From Thalassotalea sp. ND16A (GTDB lineage Bacteria > Pseudomonadota > Gammaproteobacteria > Enterobacterales > Alteromonadaceae), in assembly GCF_000764205.1 (NCBI RefSeq), contig NZ_JQDZ01000097.1:1-64000 (forward strand): DNA of 64,000 bases, given 5' to 3'. Each line of letters begins with the position of its first letter. The stretch's first letter is position 1. Of this stretch, positions 50,782-59,248 are shown one piece after another. Under the pieces are notes generated by a model. It was not told the origin of the DNA and searched no databases. It saw only the letters and a list, made by a program, of their open reading frames with translations. The position numbers were made by a program, and so were the translations under genes.

Positions 50782-50869
50782 CCGGTATCCGGAGTTCACT
50801 ACCCCTAGTAAGGTGATTAATTTGGATTCAATCTTACCGGTCAGTTTAATAAATCCCTTTGCTCTGGAT

Positions 50870-51370
50870 TTATTTATCAACGACTTTTGCCAGCAAAGAC
50901 TGGCGAATTTCTAATTTATCACTTGTCCAGGTGGTGTCAAAATCATAAAATTGTTTTACTACCAAATCCTCTGCCGATAGGTTTATCCAAGGTTGTTTTG
51001 ACTCGGTGTAGATATGCACATCTGGCGCCAGCAAATCTGGGTTATCAAGCGTGCCAACACGAATAAATCGGATCAAGTCTTTTATCCCCATCATGTAGTA
51101 GTTACTCCAAATGGCCACTTCGCACTTAGGACAGCGAGCAATTTTTTGTCCCCTGCCACTGGGTGACGGAACCATGATTTCGTTAACCTTGCCACTTAGC
51201 AGTTCTACCTTGCTGGCTTCAAAGAGCGCATTTAAAGCGAATGACGCCCCCGTTTGACGCTGGCACTGACGACAATGACAACAATGCACAATTAATGGCT
51301 CGGAAACAATTTTGTAGCGCACATACCCACATGCACAACCGCCTTCACAATCACCTGTAATTTTGTTCAT
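50870..51370 (-). CDS. GFA/CENP-V family zinc protein
   Basis: This 166-residue protein of the glutathione-dependent formaldehyde-activating (GFA) fold has zinc-binding cysteine groups GGCACGYVRY (near 10-19), HCCHCRQCQRQTGA (near 31-44) and ARCPKCEVAIWS (near 78-89). Family members bind small thiols or aldehydes; most are uncharacterised. It lies 131 bp downstream of the condensin-HNH operon and may be a separate unit. Confidence 0.88.
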   Translation of the reverse strand: MNKITGDCEGGCACGYVRYKIVSEPLIVHCCHCRQCQRQTGASFALNALFEASKVELLSGKVNEIMVPSPSGRGQKIARCPKCEVAIWSNYYMMGIKDLIRFIRVGTLDNPDLLAPDVHIYTESKQPWINLSAEDLVVKQFYDFDTTWTSDKLEIRQSLLAKVVDK

Positions 51371-51501
51371 AATTTTCCCTGCTTGTTATACCGCTTATTA
51401 TTCCACTGATATAAATTACTATTAGAGCCGATAACAGAAAGATTTTCTGTCAACGGGTAAAACACTCATCGGTAAACGGTCTTACTATCCAATACTACAG
51501 T

Positions 51502-51942
51502 TTAATCGCGCCAGTCTTCATTGAATTTATTAGATTTCCCGATATTACATGGCTGACATAAGATCTGCAGGTTATTCAATTCTAATTGCAAATGCGGGTG
51601 AGTTGAGCGCGGCTTAATATGATCAACGTGCAATTGCGCACCGCTTTCCTTCGTAGCTCCACACAAACAACACTTAGCAGGTAAAATGCTAAGTGCCTCA
51701 ACTCGCAACTCTAACCAGGCCCTGGTTTGATAAAAGTTAAGTTTTTTAGGTGGCTGATAAGGAACTTGCTCGGCACAAGTAAAGTTTTGCGCGGCTGAAT
51801 CTGGAGAATATAAAATGACATGCCGCAATTGCTTTGTGTCTTTGATTAATAAGTAATGATAAATTGCTTTGTAAGCACCATTTAAGGTTTTATATTGCTT
51901 TGCTTTACGCTGCTCGTTATTAAAAAAACTGACATTAAACAT
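51502..51942 (-). CDS. HNH endonuclease at the end of the condensin-like operon
   Basis: This is a 146-residue protein. Residues 1-70 form an unrecognised N-terminal part. The C-terminal half is a zinc-ribbon HNH (beta-beta-alpha-metal) nuclease: C91-x2-C94, the catalytic HVDHIKPRS (Asp107, His108), NNLQILC with Asn124, C129-x2-C132 and the final N133/K136. The segment FYQTRAWLELR before it resembles phage and restriction HNH enzymes. It begins 7 bp after the mksF-like stop, with AGGT upstream, so it is co-transcribed with the SMC-like genes. An orphan McrA-like nuclease is the alternative reading. Confidence 0.85.
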   Translation of the reverse strand: MFNVSFFNNEQRKAKQYKTLNGAYKAIYHYLLIKDTKQLRHVILYSPDSAAQNFTCAEQVPYQPPKKLNFYQTRAWLELRVEALSILPAKCCLCGATKESGAQLHVDHIKPRSTHPHLQLELNNLQILCQPCNIGKSNKFNEDWRD

Positions 51943-51949
51943 TTTCTAT

Positions 51950-53170
51950 CTACCTGAGTCCTAAGGCCACATCTTCAATAATAAAATTACCGCTAAATAA
52001 TGGATGCACATGGCCTTGGGTGTCAATTTCAAAAAAATCCTGCTCTTCACTGTTTAATCCCTGAAAACCATTAATGACTCCGTACACCCACACTTCCGGG
52101 TTTATATCTAATTGCTCTTGCTGGTGATATTCGAGGGCAGATAATTGCACTCCGGAGTCGATAACCTGACAAAAGTAGTTTTCAACCGCATTTTTAATGA
52201 TGTTACTGTCAATATCGATGGATTCAATATCGTTAACATCAAACCCTTGCGCTTTGCGAAGTTCATTATTGCCAACATGGGCATGGCGAATCTGCTTGAT
52301 ACGGCTAACAATGTCGGCAAACAGGTGTTCATGCTCAATGTTATTGACATCAATGTTGGCCGGCTTAATGATTGCCTTGGCCTGATTAAATAATGGTGGC
52401 ACATTATGTGCGGCAGAGTAATCTTTAATTTGGTGATCTGGCTTTTGTTGCTGATGTAACACAAAACCCTTTAACAGTTGCGAACGATGTAAATATTCTC
52501 TAAATTTTCCAAGCAAATCAATCAGTTTAGATTGGGCAATACTCAATTCCTGACTGATTTCACTATGGCTGCGCTGCAAATGCACCACCAGAAGGCGTCG
52601 TAGTTCACGAGAACTACCGGCAATGGCTGCCAGTTCGTCAAATTGAAACATTTCAAGTTGCTTACGCATTTCAGTAAGTTGGCTTTGGGCTAACTCATTT
52701 TCACGAATTTTGGCGTTAATTGAGGCAACATAACCAAACTCATTATGGATGCGTCGCCATAAATTACGCACATTCGATTTTAAACTATCGACCAGGCCAT
52801 ACACTTGCTCGGTTAAATCTTCCATATACACTTCAGCTTCAGCATAGTTTTGATGATGCAGCGCTTCTTTATAATGCGAAGTAACGGTTTTAATTGCCGC
52901 CAATTTAGTACCCATATTGGCATCGAGCTGACGGTTACGTTCATCCCTAAGATTGTTCTCGAGTAAGCCACGAATAGAACTTCTTAAGCGTAAATCTTCA
53001 CCGGGCTCGGGCCGCCAAAGCACGCCTAAATTGATTAATTTATCTAATACTTTACCGTCAAAATCAAGCTCATTGACTCGCCCCGACAGGTACGTTTTCA
53101 TGATCACATCGGCATGTTTTGCTAATGCTTTTAAAAACTTATTGCCGGCAACGTGCAAGGGATGACTCAC
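51950..53170 (-). CDS. MksF/JetA-like kleisin subunit
   Basis: This 406-residue, largely helical, acidic protein has an N-terminal winged-helix-like part (about 1-75), a long helical middle (SIRGLLENNLRDERNRQLD near 64; the SINAKIRENELAQSQLTEM coiled region near 155) and a C-terminal domain ending FIIEDVALGLR. Size, operon position and predicted fold match the MukF/MksF/JetA kleisin of bacterial condensins. I recall such proteins being mis-annotated as phosphoenolpyruvate carboxylase. The assignment is by context rather than by a recognised catalytic motif. The start is a GTG overlapping the upstream stop (GTGA). Confidence 0.72.
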   Translation of the reverse strand: MSHPLHVAGNKFLKALAKHADVIMKTYLSGRVNELDFDGKVLDKLINLGVLWRPEPGEDLRLRSSIRGLLENNLRDERNRQLDANMGTKLAAIKTVTSHYKEALHHQNYAEAEVYMEDLTEQVYGLVDSLKSNVRNLWRRIHNEFGYVASINAKIRENELAQSQLTEMRKQLEMFQFDELAAIAGSSRELRRLLVVHLQRSHSEISQELSIAQSKLIDLLGKFREYLHRSQLLKGFVLHQQQKPDHQIKDYSAAHNVPPLFNQAKAIIKPANIDVNNIEHEHLFADIVSRIKQIRHAHVGNNELRKAQGFDVNDIESIDIDSNIIKNAVENYFCQVIDSGVQLSALEYHQQEQLDINPEVWVYGVINGFQGLNSEEQDFFEIDTQGHVHPLFSGNFIIEDVALGLR

Positions 53171-53802
53171 AGCAGGTCTCCTTGCTTAATCGCTTCTTCG
53201 GCCTGCTGTGCCAGATTTAAGTGTTCACTATCGTCAATAAATCGGATGACTTCAAACAAATAATCGACTTTACCGGTTGCCAGATAAATTTGATTGTCCG
53301 GATTTGGTCTTAACAAATAGCCGAGCTCGGTTAAGCGTTTAAACACTAATTTTAATTGCGCATCAACCGAACTGCTGGTGGAGTTAAATAAACTGTATTT
53401 GGCAATTTTTGCTAATTGTTCACTAAAGGCTGGGGTATCTTCAATTACCGATTGCAGCTCATTCAAGCGCACCACTTTGCCTTCACTTAATGGTGCGTTA
53501 TCGCCTTTGGCCTCTTGCACTAACACTAGCCATTCAACCAGCGGCAGCAGTGATGCGGTGATCTCACGAAATTTCTGAGCAACCACTTTGCGCTCACCTT
53601 CGTCAATCACTTGATAGGCGCAAAACAGTACTTCGCCATCGTTGGCATTGGCAATGGTGCGATTCATCATGTTTAGTTGCTGTTCTAATTCGGCAAAATT
53701 TTCGCTGTTTTGTAAAAACTGGAATGCCATTTCATCGCTGGTTTTGCAAATAAAGTCTCCACTGAGTAGGGACTCCATGACTCGTCCTTTTAAACTGATC
53801 AT
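53167..53802 (-). CDS. MksE/JetB-like condensin subunit
   Basis: This is a 211-residue acidic protein with two predicted winged-helix segments (ELQSVIEDTPAFSEQLAKI near 113 and FKRLTELGYLLRPNPDNQIY near 152). The latter is the typical MksE/MukE pattern in which a wing leads into YLLRP. In condensins this subunit bridges the kleisin and the SMC heads. Its ATG overlaps the SMC-like stop and its stop overlaps the kleisin start, so the three genes are tightly coupled. Confidence 0.75.
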   Translation of the reverse strand: MISLKGRVMESLLSGDFICKTSDEMAFQFLQNSENFAELEQQLNMMNRTIANANDGEVLFCAYQVIDEGERKVVAQKFREITASLLPLVEWLVLVQEAKGDNAPLSEGKVVRLNELQSVIEDTPAFSEQLAKIAKYSLFNSTSSSVDAQLKLVFKRLTELGYLLRPNPDNQIYLATGKVDYLFEVIRFIDDSEHLNLAQQAEEAIKQGDLL

Positions 53803-56800
53803 GCGATTTCCTCAACTTGTTGGCGTTGTTTTAAACGTTCACTGATAGGGTTTACTTTCGGTTGTACCATTCTCAGCTTTTGCTGTTTCGCATTTTTTTC
53901 AATTAAGTAACGATTTTCAAAAAAATGTAACACGTCAGATTCAGGATTAGGAAATGCACCAATCACGGTAATTTGATTGGCCTTACAGGCATCAAATATT
54001 TTCTTCACATTTTTATTCGCCAAGGTGCCTATTTCATCAATGGGCCAATGGACAATGGCTTTTGAATGGCCGCGCAATAACCGAGTAAAGGCCAATAAAA
54101 ATTTACATAAGATAAGGTAAGCCATACCATGGCTTGATGATTCATTGAGTTGCCTGTCGGTTCTGATTATCAGTTCAGAATTCCCTTCTTTTAAATGCAG
54201 TTCAATATCAAGTAATTGAGCTATGCCACCGCCTGCGCCGCCAAGGGTCGCTTTACCTAATACCTCAAGCACTTCTTTAATGGTTTGGGTATATTCTTCA
54301 TCAGGCAATGACGATTGTTGAGAGTCGAGCCATTGTTGATGCAGCTTATTAAAACGCATCAGTTTTGGCCAAAAATCAAATTCGGCTATTTTGGAACGAA
54401 TTTTCACTTGCGAGTCGGAAACGCCATCAAGAAATAGCTCTTGATCAACCTCATTGGTAATGCGACGAGATTGCGACGAGATGCGTTTATCGATATCGGC
54501 CAATACGTTGTAATACTGAGTTAAGTCATTACCAAAATTCAAACCATTATTACGCACACCTTCTAAGTGTTGCGGTACCATTACCGTTAATAAGGTCTCA
54601 AGTTCGCTGACCATTTTACGTGAATCAAGCACGTCTATGCCCTGGGCGTTTTCAATTTGACAATCTCTGCGGGCACGCTCCCAGGTTTCGGTCAGGCTGA
54701 TCCCTGATTTTTGTCCGATGGCGGTATCAAAATAACTAACAAAACTGTCGATGTCAGTGCTAGCACGGCGTTGTAGATCAAACAACTCTCGGCCTTCGAT
54801 TAATCTCGCGCCTGCAGTTGCCGACTCCTCGAGCGGTTCGGTATGGGGCAAATGTAGTAAGGCAAACTGCGGTTTTAAGGTATTAATGCCAGAGGCTAAC
54901 TCTTTTTGCTCTTGCAAGGCTTTTTCTAACTGCTGCAACTGTTGTTGTAATTGCTGTTTTTGCTGCTGATAGACGGCGACTTTTTCAATGAGTAAGCGTT
55001 CAGATTTTGCTTTCGCATCTTTTGCCGTCGACAGGGTTTTCAAATAGCTGGCTTTTTGTTTGGTAAATACCAGTTCATACCAGCGCACGTATTCATTTAC
55101 GCTATCACGATGCTTGTTCGTCACCTCGATGTCATCTTTTAACTGTGCAATCGTCAGTTTTAATGCGGAGATTTGCTCAACATCCACTTCCCGTTTGGCC
55201 AATTCGTCTTTATACCATTTTTTACACGCTTTTAAGCCATCCTTATGGTGTTGACTACTCGATTGTATTTGGCTGATTATTTGCGCCAACTTCTGCTCTA
55301 TATCGCCAATAAGCTGTTGCCAGTGTAGCTCGTGCTCCATTTTTTCATCATGACACTGAGTTTTGTGCTCAAGGCTTGCGGTTTGTTTATTTAGCGTTAA
55401 TTTATCGGCTATTTTTTGATATTGCAGCAAGCTCTGCTGACGATCCTGTTTACGAATATTCAGCGCTTGTTTATGCTCTTCTTTGAGCTGGCTACGTTCT
55501 TCTTGCACCCGTTTTCGGGCACTTTGTTTGAATTGGCACTGCGAGCTTATACTCATTTGTTTTTGCTCTAATTCACGTACCGTTTTATTAATCGCTTCCA
55601 GCTCACTCTCTCCCTGGAGTTGCACATTCTCGGCAGTACGTAATTCTTGCTCAGCAAGGTCAAATTGTTGTTTCAGTTGGGTTTCAGTTTGTACCAGCTC
55701 AGAGTCGACAATGGCGTTGGTATCTAGCAACAAGCCATACAGACTTGCTGCCGTTTGCCCTTTCGCAACATCAGCATTGACCTCATCGCCAAGTGCTGGC
55801 GATAAATCGGTACGTGTTAATAACTCCGGGTTGATCACTTTTCCAAGTTGGTTTTCCCAGCCTTGATATTCGTTGCGTAAAAAGTCTAATAAAGTGTTCG
55901 ACTCAGGGTGCAACCAACGTTCAATTTCGGCTAAACGGTTGTTGCAGGTAAAGACATTGCTGCGCGCTTTATTCAGTTTTTCGTTACTGCCAATTTGCTG
56001 ATATTTAATTTGTTGCAACTCATCCTGAATGGTCGATAATTCCATCCGGGCCTGGTCTTCTTCCCCCTGTGCTTGTTCAAGAGTTGCCTCTTGCAACGCC
56101 ATCGCCTGTTGCTCGTCACTCGTTGGCCCACTTAAATCGATTTCGGTTTTAATCGTTTGCAGTAACTGATTATTGTCATTGATTTGGCGATCAAAGCCCT
56201 GGTTAACCTCAAGCAATCTTCGTTCTTGATTAAGGTGTAACTCTTGCAAGGCTTTATGCTCTTGTAACTGTTTGTCACTGAGTTCGTCACGACAACGATC
56301 TTTTTGGCTATTGAGTTGCGCCAATTCTTTACTTTGCTTACTTTCCAGCTCAGCCTGACGCTTATGATAAGCGGCTTCCACATCCTGGTGCTCTGCGGTA
56401 AGCAGTAAATGCTGCTCGGTGGCCGATTGCAACTGTGATTGCCAGGTTGGAATATGATCTAAATTACCTTGATGGCGCTCAATGTCATGGTCTTGCCAAA
56501 CATTAAACTCTTCATCAATCTTATCAAGGTGCTGTTCGCAAGTGTTCACCTCCGCTTTGGCAACAGATACATCGCGGTTTAGTTCGTCGCGTTGTTGCTC
56601 AAAACCCAGGTTTATGTCTTTTAATTGTTGTTTGTAGGCGCTGTGGTTGTGCTCAGCTTTGGTGATAGATTCACCCAGGAATGATAAGTCTGTCGATAAT
56701 TGATGCCTTAATTGGCTTAATCTTGTTTCTGTTTGTTCTAATTGCGCATTTACCTTTTGCAACTTACGATATTGCGGCATCAGTTCATCAAATTGTTTGA

Positions 56801-57527
56801 TTAACGAACATTCTTTGATCCAGTCATCCACTTGCGCTTTCGATATTTTGCTACTTGGCGTTTCCACGCCATCTTCTTCCAGGATGGCAGCGATCATCGC
56901 CTTGATGGTTTCCATCTTGCCTTCTTTCGAATGCACCGCTTTGATCAGCTTTTCAATATGACGTAAACGGGCATCGGCTTCACACAAACTAAAATAACGT
57001 GACGATGTTAACAAATCACGCTTATTACTGCTTAGTGCCATAACGGCTCGGTCATTTTGGATCACTGAGCGATATTCTTTATTATTTAACGCTTTACTGA
57101 AATGCACATTAGCACGGCGCATATTGCGTAAAATCTCAGTTAACGCTAATGAACATTTTCCCTGACCGGCATCACTAACTAAGTCGGCAGCAATAAAATC
57201 ATCAACATCAAAGGCTTTTTCAATGAAGCGAAAGACCACCCCGGAGTTTGAGGAAGTAAGCACGGCCATACACATTTTGTCATCAAGGCGTTGATATTCA
57301 TAAATGATAAAACTCGATTCTCGGGGTAAATACCAGGTTTGAAAATTATCACGAGTGGCAGGCACCACTTTATTTGGTGCTTCGCCGTAAAATACCGGAA
57401 TTAAGCGTTGCAGCGTGGTTTTACCTGAGGCATTGGTACCACAAATGTTGGTGTGACCATTTACTTTCAGTTCAACCAAACCGGGTAAATGAGTATCGAT
57501 TAATATAAGCCGTTTTAAGCCAGACAT
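53799..57527 (-). CDS. SMC-like ATPase, DUF3584/MksB (JetC) type
   Basis: This is a 1242-residue SMC/MukB-like DNA-organising ATPase. The N-terminal head has Walker A GTNASGKT (residues 30-37) and the WYLP motif (about 65-68); a GKT plus YLP pair is what I recall as diagnostic of Pfam DUF3584. A very long coiled coil (about 230-990) is rich in Gln, Leu and Glu with a central break near 540-600 that may be the hinge. The C-terminal head carries the ABC signature NESSSHGMAYL (near 1129) and Walker B IVHWPIDEIG (near 1162). It is the first gene of the operon. Confidence 0.85.
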   Translation of the reverse strand: MSGLKRLILIDTHLPGLVELKVNGHTNICGTNASGKTTLQRLIPVFYGEAPNKVVPATRDNFQTWYLPRESSFIIYEYQRLDDKMCMAVLTSSNSGVVFRFIEKAFDVDDFIAADLVSDAGQGKCSLALTEILRNMRRANVHFSKALNNKEYRSVIQNDRAVMALSSNKRDLLTSSRYFSLCEADARLRHIEKLIKAVHSKEGKMETIKAMIAAILEEDGVETPSSKISKAQVDDWIKECSLIKQFDELMPQYRKLQKVNAQLEQTETRLSQLRHQLSTDLSFLGESITKAEHNHSAYKQQLKDINLGFEQQRDELNRDVSVAKAEVNTCEQHLDKIDEEFNVWQDHDIERHQGNLDHIPTWQSQLQSATEQHLLLTAEHQDVEAAYHKRQAELESKQSKELAQLNSQKDRCRDELSDKQLQEHKALQELHLNQERRLLEVNQGFDRQINDNNQLLQTIKTEIDLSGPTSDEQQAMALQEATLEQAQGEEDQARMELSTIQDELQQIKYQQIGSNEKLNKARSNVFTCNNRLAEIERWLHPESNTLLDFLRNEYQGWENQLGKVINPELLTRTDLSPALGDEVNADVAKGQTAASLYGLLLDTNAIVDSELVQTETQLKQQFDLAEQELRTAENVQLQGESELEAINKTVRELEQKQMSISSQCQFKQSARKRVQEERSQLKEEHKQALNIRKQDRQQSLLQYQKIADKLTLNKQTASLEHKTQCHDEKMEHELHWQQLIGDIEQKLAQIISQIQSSSQHHKDGLKACKKWYKDELAKREVDVEQISALKLTIAQLKDDIEVTNKHRDSVNEYVRWYELVFTKQKASYLKTLSTAKDAKAKSERLLIEKVAVYQQQKQQLQQQLQQLEKALQEQKELASGINTLKPQFALLHLPHTEPLEESATAGARLIEGRELFDLQRRASTDIDSFVSYFDTAIGQKSGISLTETWERARRDCQIENAQGIDVLDSRKMVSELETLLTVMVPQHLEGVRNNGLNFGNDLTQYYNVLADIDKRISSQSRRITNEVDQELFLDGVSDSQVKIRSKIAEFDFWPKLMRFNKLHQQWLDSQQSSLPDEEYTQTIKEVLEVLGKATLGGAGGGIAQLLDIELHLKEGNSELIIRTDRQLNESSSHGMAYLILCKFLLAFTRLLRGHSKAIVHWPIDEIGTLANKNVKKIFDACKANQITVIGAFPNPESDVLHFFENRYLIEKNAKQQKLRMVQPKVNPISERLKQRQQVEEIA

Positions 57528-57771
57528 AATTGTTATTTTAAGCCGTTCATTAGTATTAAAAACTATATTATGACTGCGCGGCAGCGCTGTAAATAGGCAG
57601 AGTTCTAAAATGCAATATTTTTATATCAATTGCACAATTATCCTGCGAAAGATAAGCATAATCGAAAGGTAAATAGGTAATTAACAACTTTTTACAGATA
57701 GCAGTCCTAGTTAGTTATATTTACACCATCGTAATCCTTTTGGTTTACTGCCAATCTGTTTTTTCAATTAA

Positions 57772-58293
57772 GCCTTTAACAGTGAGCTTTTTATTATTGA
57801 TAAAATTGTCCATTCATTACAAGCGGCGGCGAAAGCGTCTGATCTTGCCATTCCGGATGAAAACGCTTCAAAAGGCATTATTGGCGCCAGCTTAACCGAG
57901 GCGGCAAAAATTCTTTACCCTGGCATTGAAGAAGTAAAAATTGAGCAGTTGATCAAACATTACAAACAACAGTACCTAACGATAAATGCCACGCCATCAA
58001 AGTTATACCAAGACGCAATGCAGTTGTTAGTCAAACTGCACGCCAAAGATAAATAATTAGCCGTTGCCACAGGTAAAGGCCGACAAGGACTAGAGCGGGT
58101 ACTAGCCGTATCCAATACCAAACAGTTATTTCATCTGACCAAAAGCTCGGACGATGCAAAATCGAAACCGCCCCCGGATATGCTTGAGCAAATTGTGCAG
58201 GAGCTTGAGGTTAAAGCAGAAGATGCATTAATGATTGGCACTTTGAATGGCGACCGGTATACAATGCGGCAACAACTAACCAAGGAATGCATT
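57772..58293 (+). pseudogene. Decayed HAD-family phosphatase (Gph-like)
   Basis: A continuous frame (ELFIIDKIVHSLQAAA..., then LAVATGKGRQGLERVLAV, SSDDAKSKPPPDMLEQI, ALMIG) aligns with the HAD hydrolases usually found beside rluC. It is broken three ways. The DxDGT nucleophile loop is missing, as if about ten codons were deleted after FIID. An in-frame TAA stands at 58054 just before LAVATGK. The GDT motif after MIG is lost. There is also no start codon after the TAA at 57769. The frame runs on into the bax-like gene without a stop. Confidence 0.8.
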
Positions 58294-58977
58294 ATGGCGT
58301 TATCTTCAAATAAAGCAAAAATCATTATTGCCGCTATTTTCCTCATCATCGTGGCCTCTATTGGCTACTATGTTATGCAAAGAGAGGCTGAACTTCCGCC
58401 AATGACGGTACAAGAGAAAAAAGCCAGGTTTAAATCATTGATAGTTCCGGCAGTTGAAAGTGTCTATCTCGAACTGATGCAGCAATACCAAGATATTAAG
58501 ACCATTATTGATGCAGGGGAAAGCAATGATGAAGTTGAACAATTGAAAGTCGAATATAAAGTATCTACTGATGCACAATTATTAATGGCACTTAAACCTC
58601 ACCCTAAGAGTATTGCCATTGCACAAGCCGCTATGGAAAGCTCTTGGGCAACGTCTCGATTTTTCAGAAAAGGCTATAATATATTTGGTGTTTGGTCATT
58701 CGATGAAGATGAACCACGTATTGCCGCACTACAAAAGCGTGGCGATAAAACTATCTGGGTAAAAAAATACGATTCTATTGAAGAGGCGGTTTACGATTAT
58801 TACCGCACTTTAGCCCGCAGCGATGCTTTTGCCGAGTTTAGACAAACGAAAATGGAAACCAGTGATCCTTTTATTTTGGTAACAAAGTTGGATAAATACT
58901 CTGAAAAAGGCAGTCTCTATGGCGAGGAGCTTACTTCCATAATCAAATACAATAAATTTGATAACTATGACAGATAG
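58294..58977 (+). CDS. Bax-like glucosaminidase domain protein
   Basis: This is a membrane-anchored peptidoglycan hydrolase of the glucosaminidase (GH73) type, similar to E. coli Bax. The ATG at 58294 with AAGGAA upstream gives 227 residues. A signal anchor (KIIIAAIFLIIVASIGYYVM, residues 9-28) is followed by the glucosaminidase domain with catalytic Glu115 in QAAMESSWATSRF and then GYNIFGVWSF and VYDYYRTLARSDAF. The open frame continues 38 codons upstream (58180), but those codons are remnants of the HAD pseudogene. Confidence 0.88.
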   Translation: MALSSNKAKIIIAAIFLIIVASIGYYVMQREAELPPMTVQEKKARFKSLIVPAVESVYLELMQQYQDIKTIIDAGESNDEVEQLKVEYKVSTDAQLLMALKPHPKSIAIAQAAMESSWATSRFFRKGYNIFGVWSFDEDEPRIAALQKRGDKTIWVKKYDSIEEAVYDYYRTLARSDAFAEFRQTKMETSDPFILVTKLDKYSEKGSLYGEELTSIIKYNKFDNYDR

Positions 58978-59016
58978 CTATGGCTGGTAATAACGATCGA
59001 GATTAAAATCTGCAGT

Positions 59017-59064
59017 ACAAAAAACGACCAAGGTAGCTAATTAGCTACCTTGGTCGTTTTTTGT
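59017..59064. terminator. 48-bp perfect palindrome, terminator of the bax-like gene
   Basis: The arms at 59017-59040 and 59041-59064 are perfect reverse complements (24 bp each; ACAAAAAACGACCAAGG at the left, the AATT centre at 59039-59042). T-runs close both ends, so it can act in both directions. Confidence 0.92.
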
Positions 59065-59134
59065 TCACCAGGTGCAATCCATCAAAGGCTCTCGTATCTC
59101 TTCGACTGCCAATTCTACAGAAACAATAGCTTTA

Positions 59135-59155
59135 CGTTTCTCGTTTCTCGTTTCT
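59135..59155 (-). repeat. Heptad array (AGAAACG x3)
   Basis: Three perfect AGAAACG units on the minus strand. Confidence 0.88.
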
Positions 59156-59215
59156 ATCATAAATAAAAAAGCGCATCTTATCGACAATCAACTCCCCCGG
59201 AAACAACAAGCTCTT

Positions 59216-59243
59216 CGCTTCTCGTTTCTAGTCTCTCGTTCCT
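59216..59243 (-). repeat. Degenerate heptad array (AGAAACG-like x4)
   Basis: On the minus strand the units are AGGAACG, AGAGACT, AGAAACG, AGAAGCG, leading to AAGAGCTTGTTG. It stops 6 bp short of the antiporter stop codon. Confidence 0.75.
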
Positions 59244-59248
59244 CTCAC

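Noticed and set aside
51434-51450. ACAGAAA/TTTCTGT hairpin after the HNH gene as a terminator
   Set aside because: Only 7 bp with a 3-nt loop and no T-run on the minus strand, so it is not supported as a terminator.
58180-58293. Extended N terminus of the Bax-like protein
   Set aside because: Those 38 codons match the C-terminal part of the HAD pseudogene, and a proper ribosome site and signal anchor begin at 58294.
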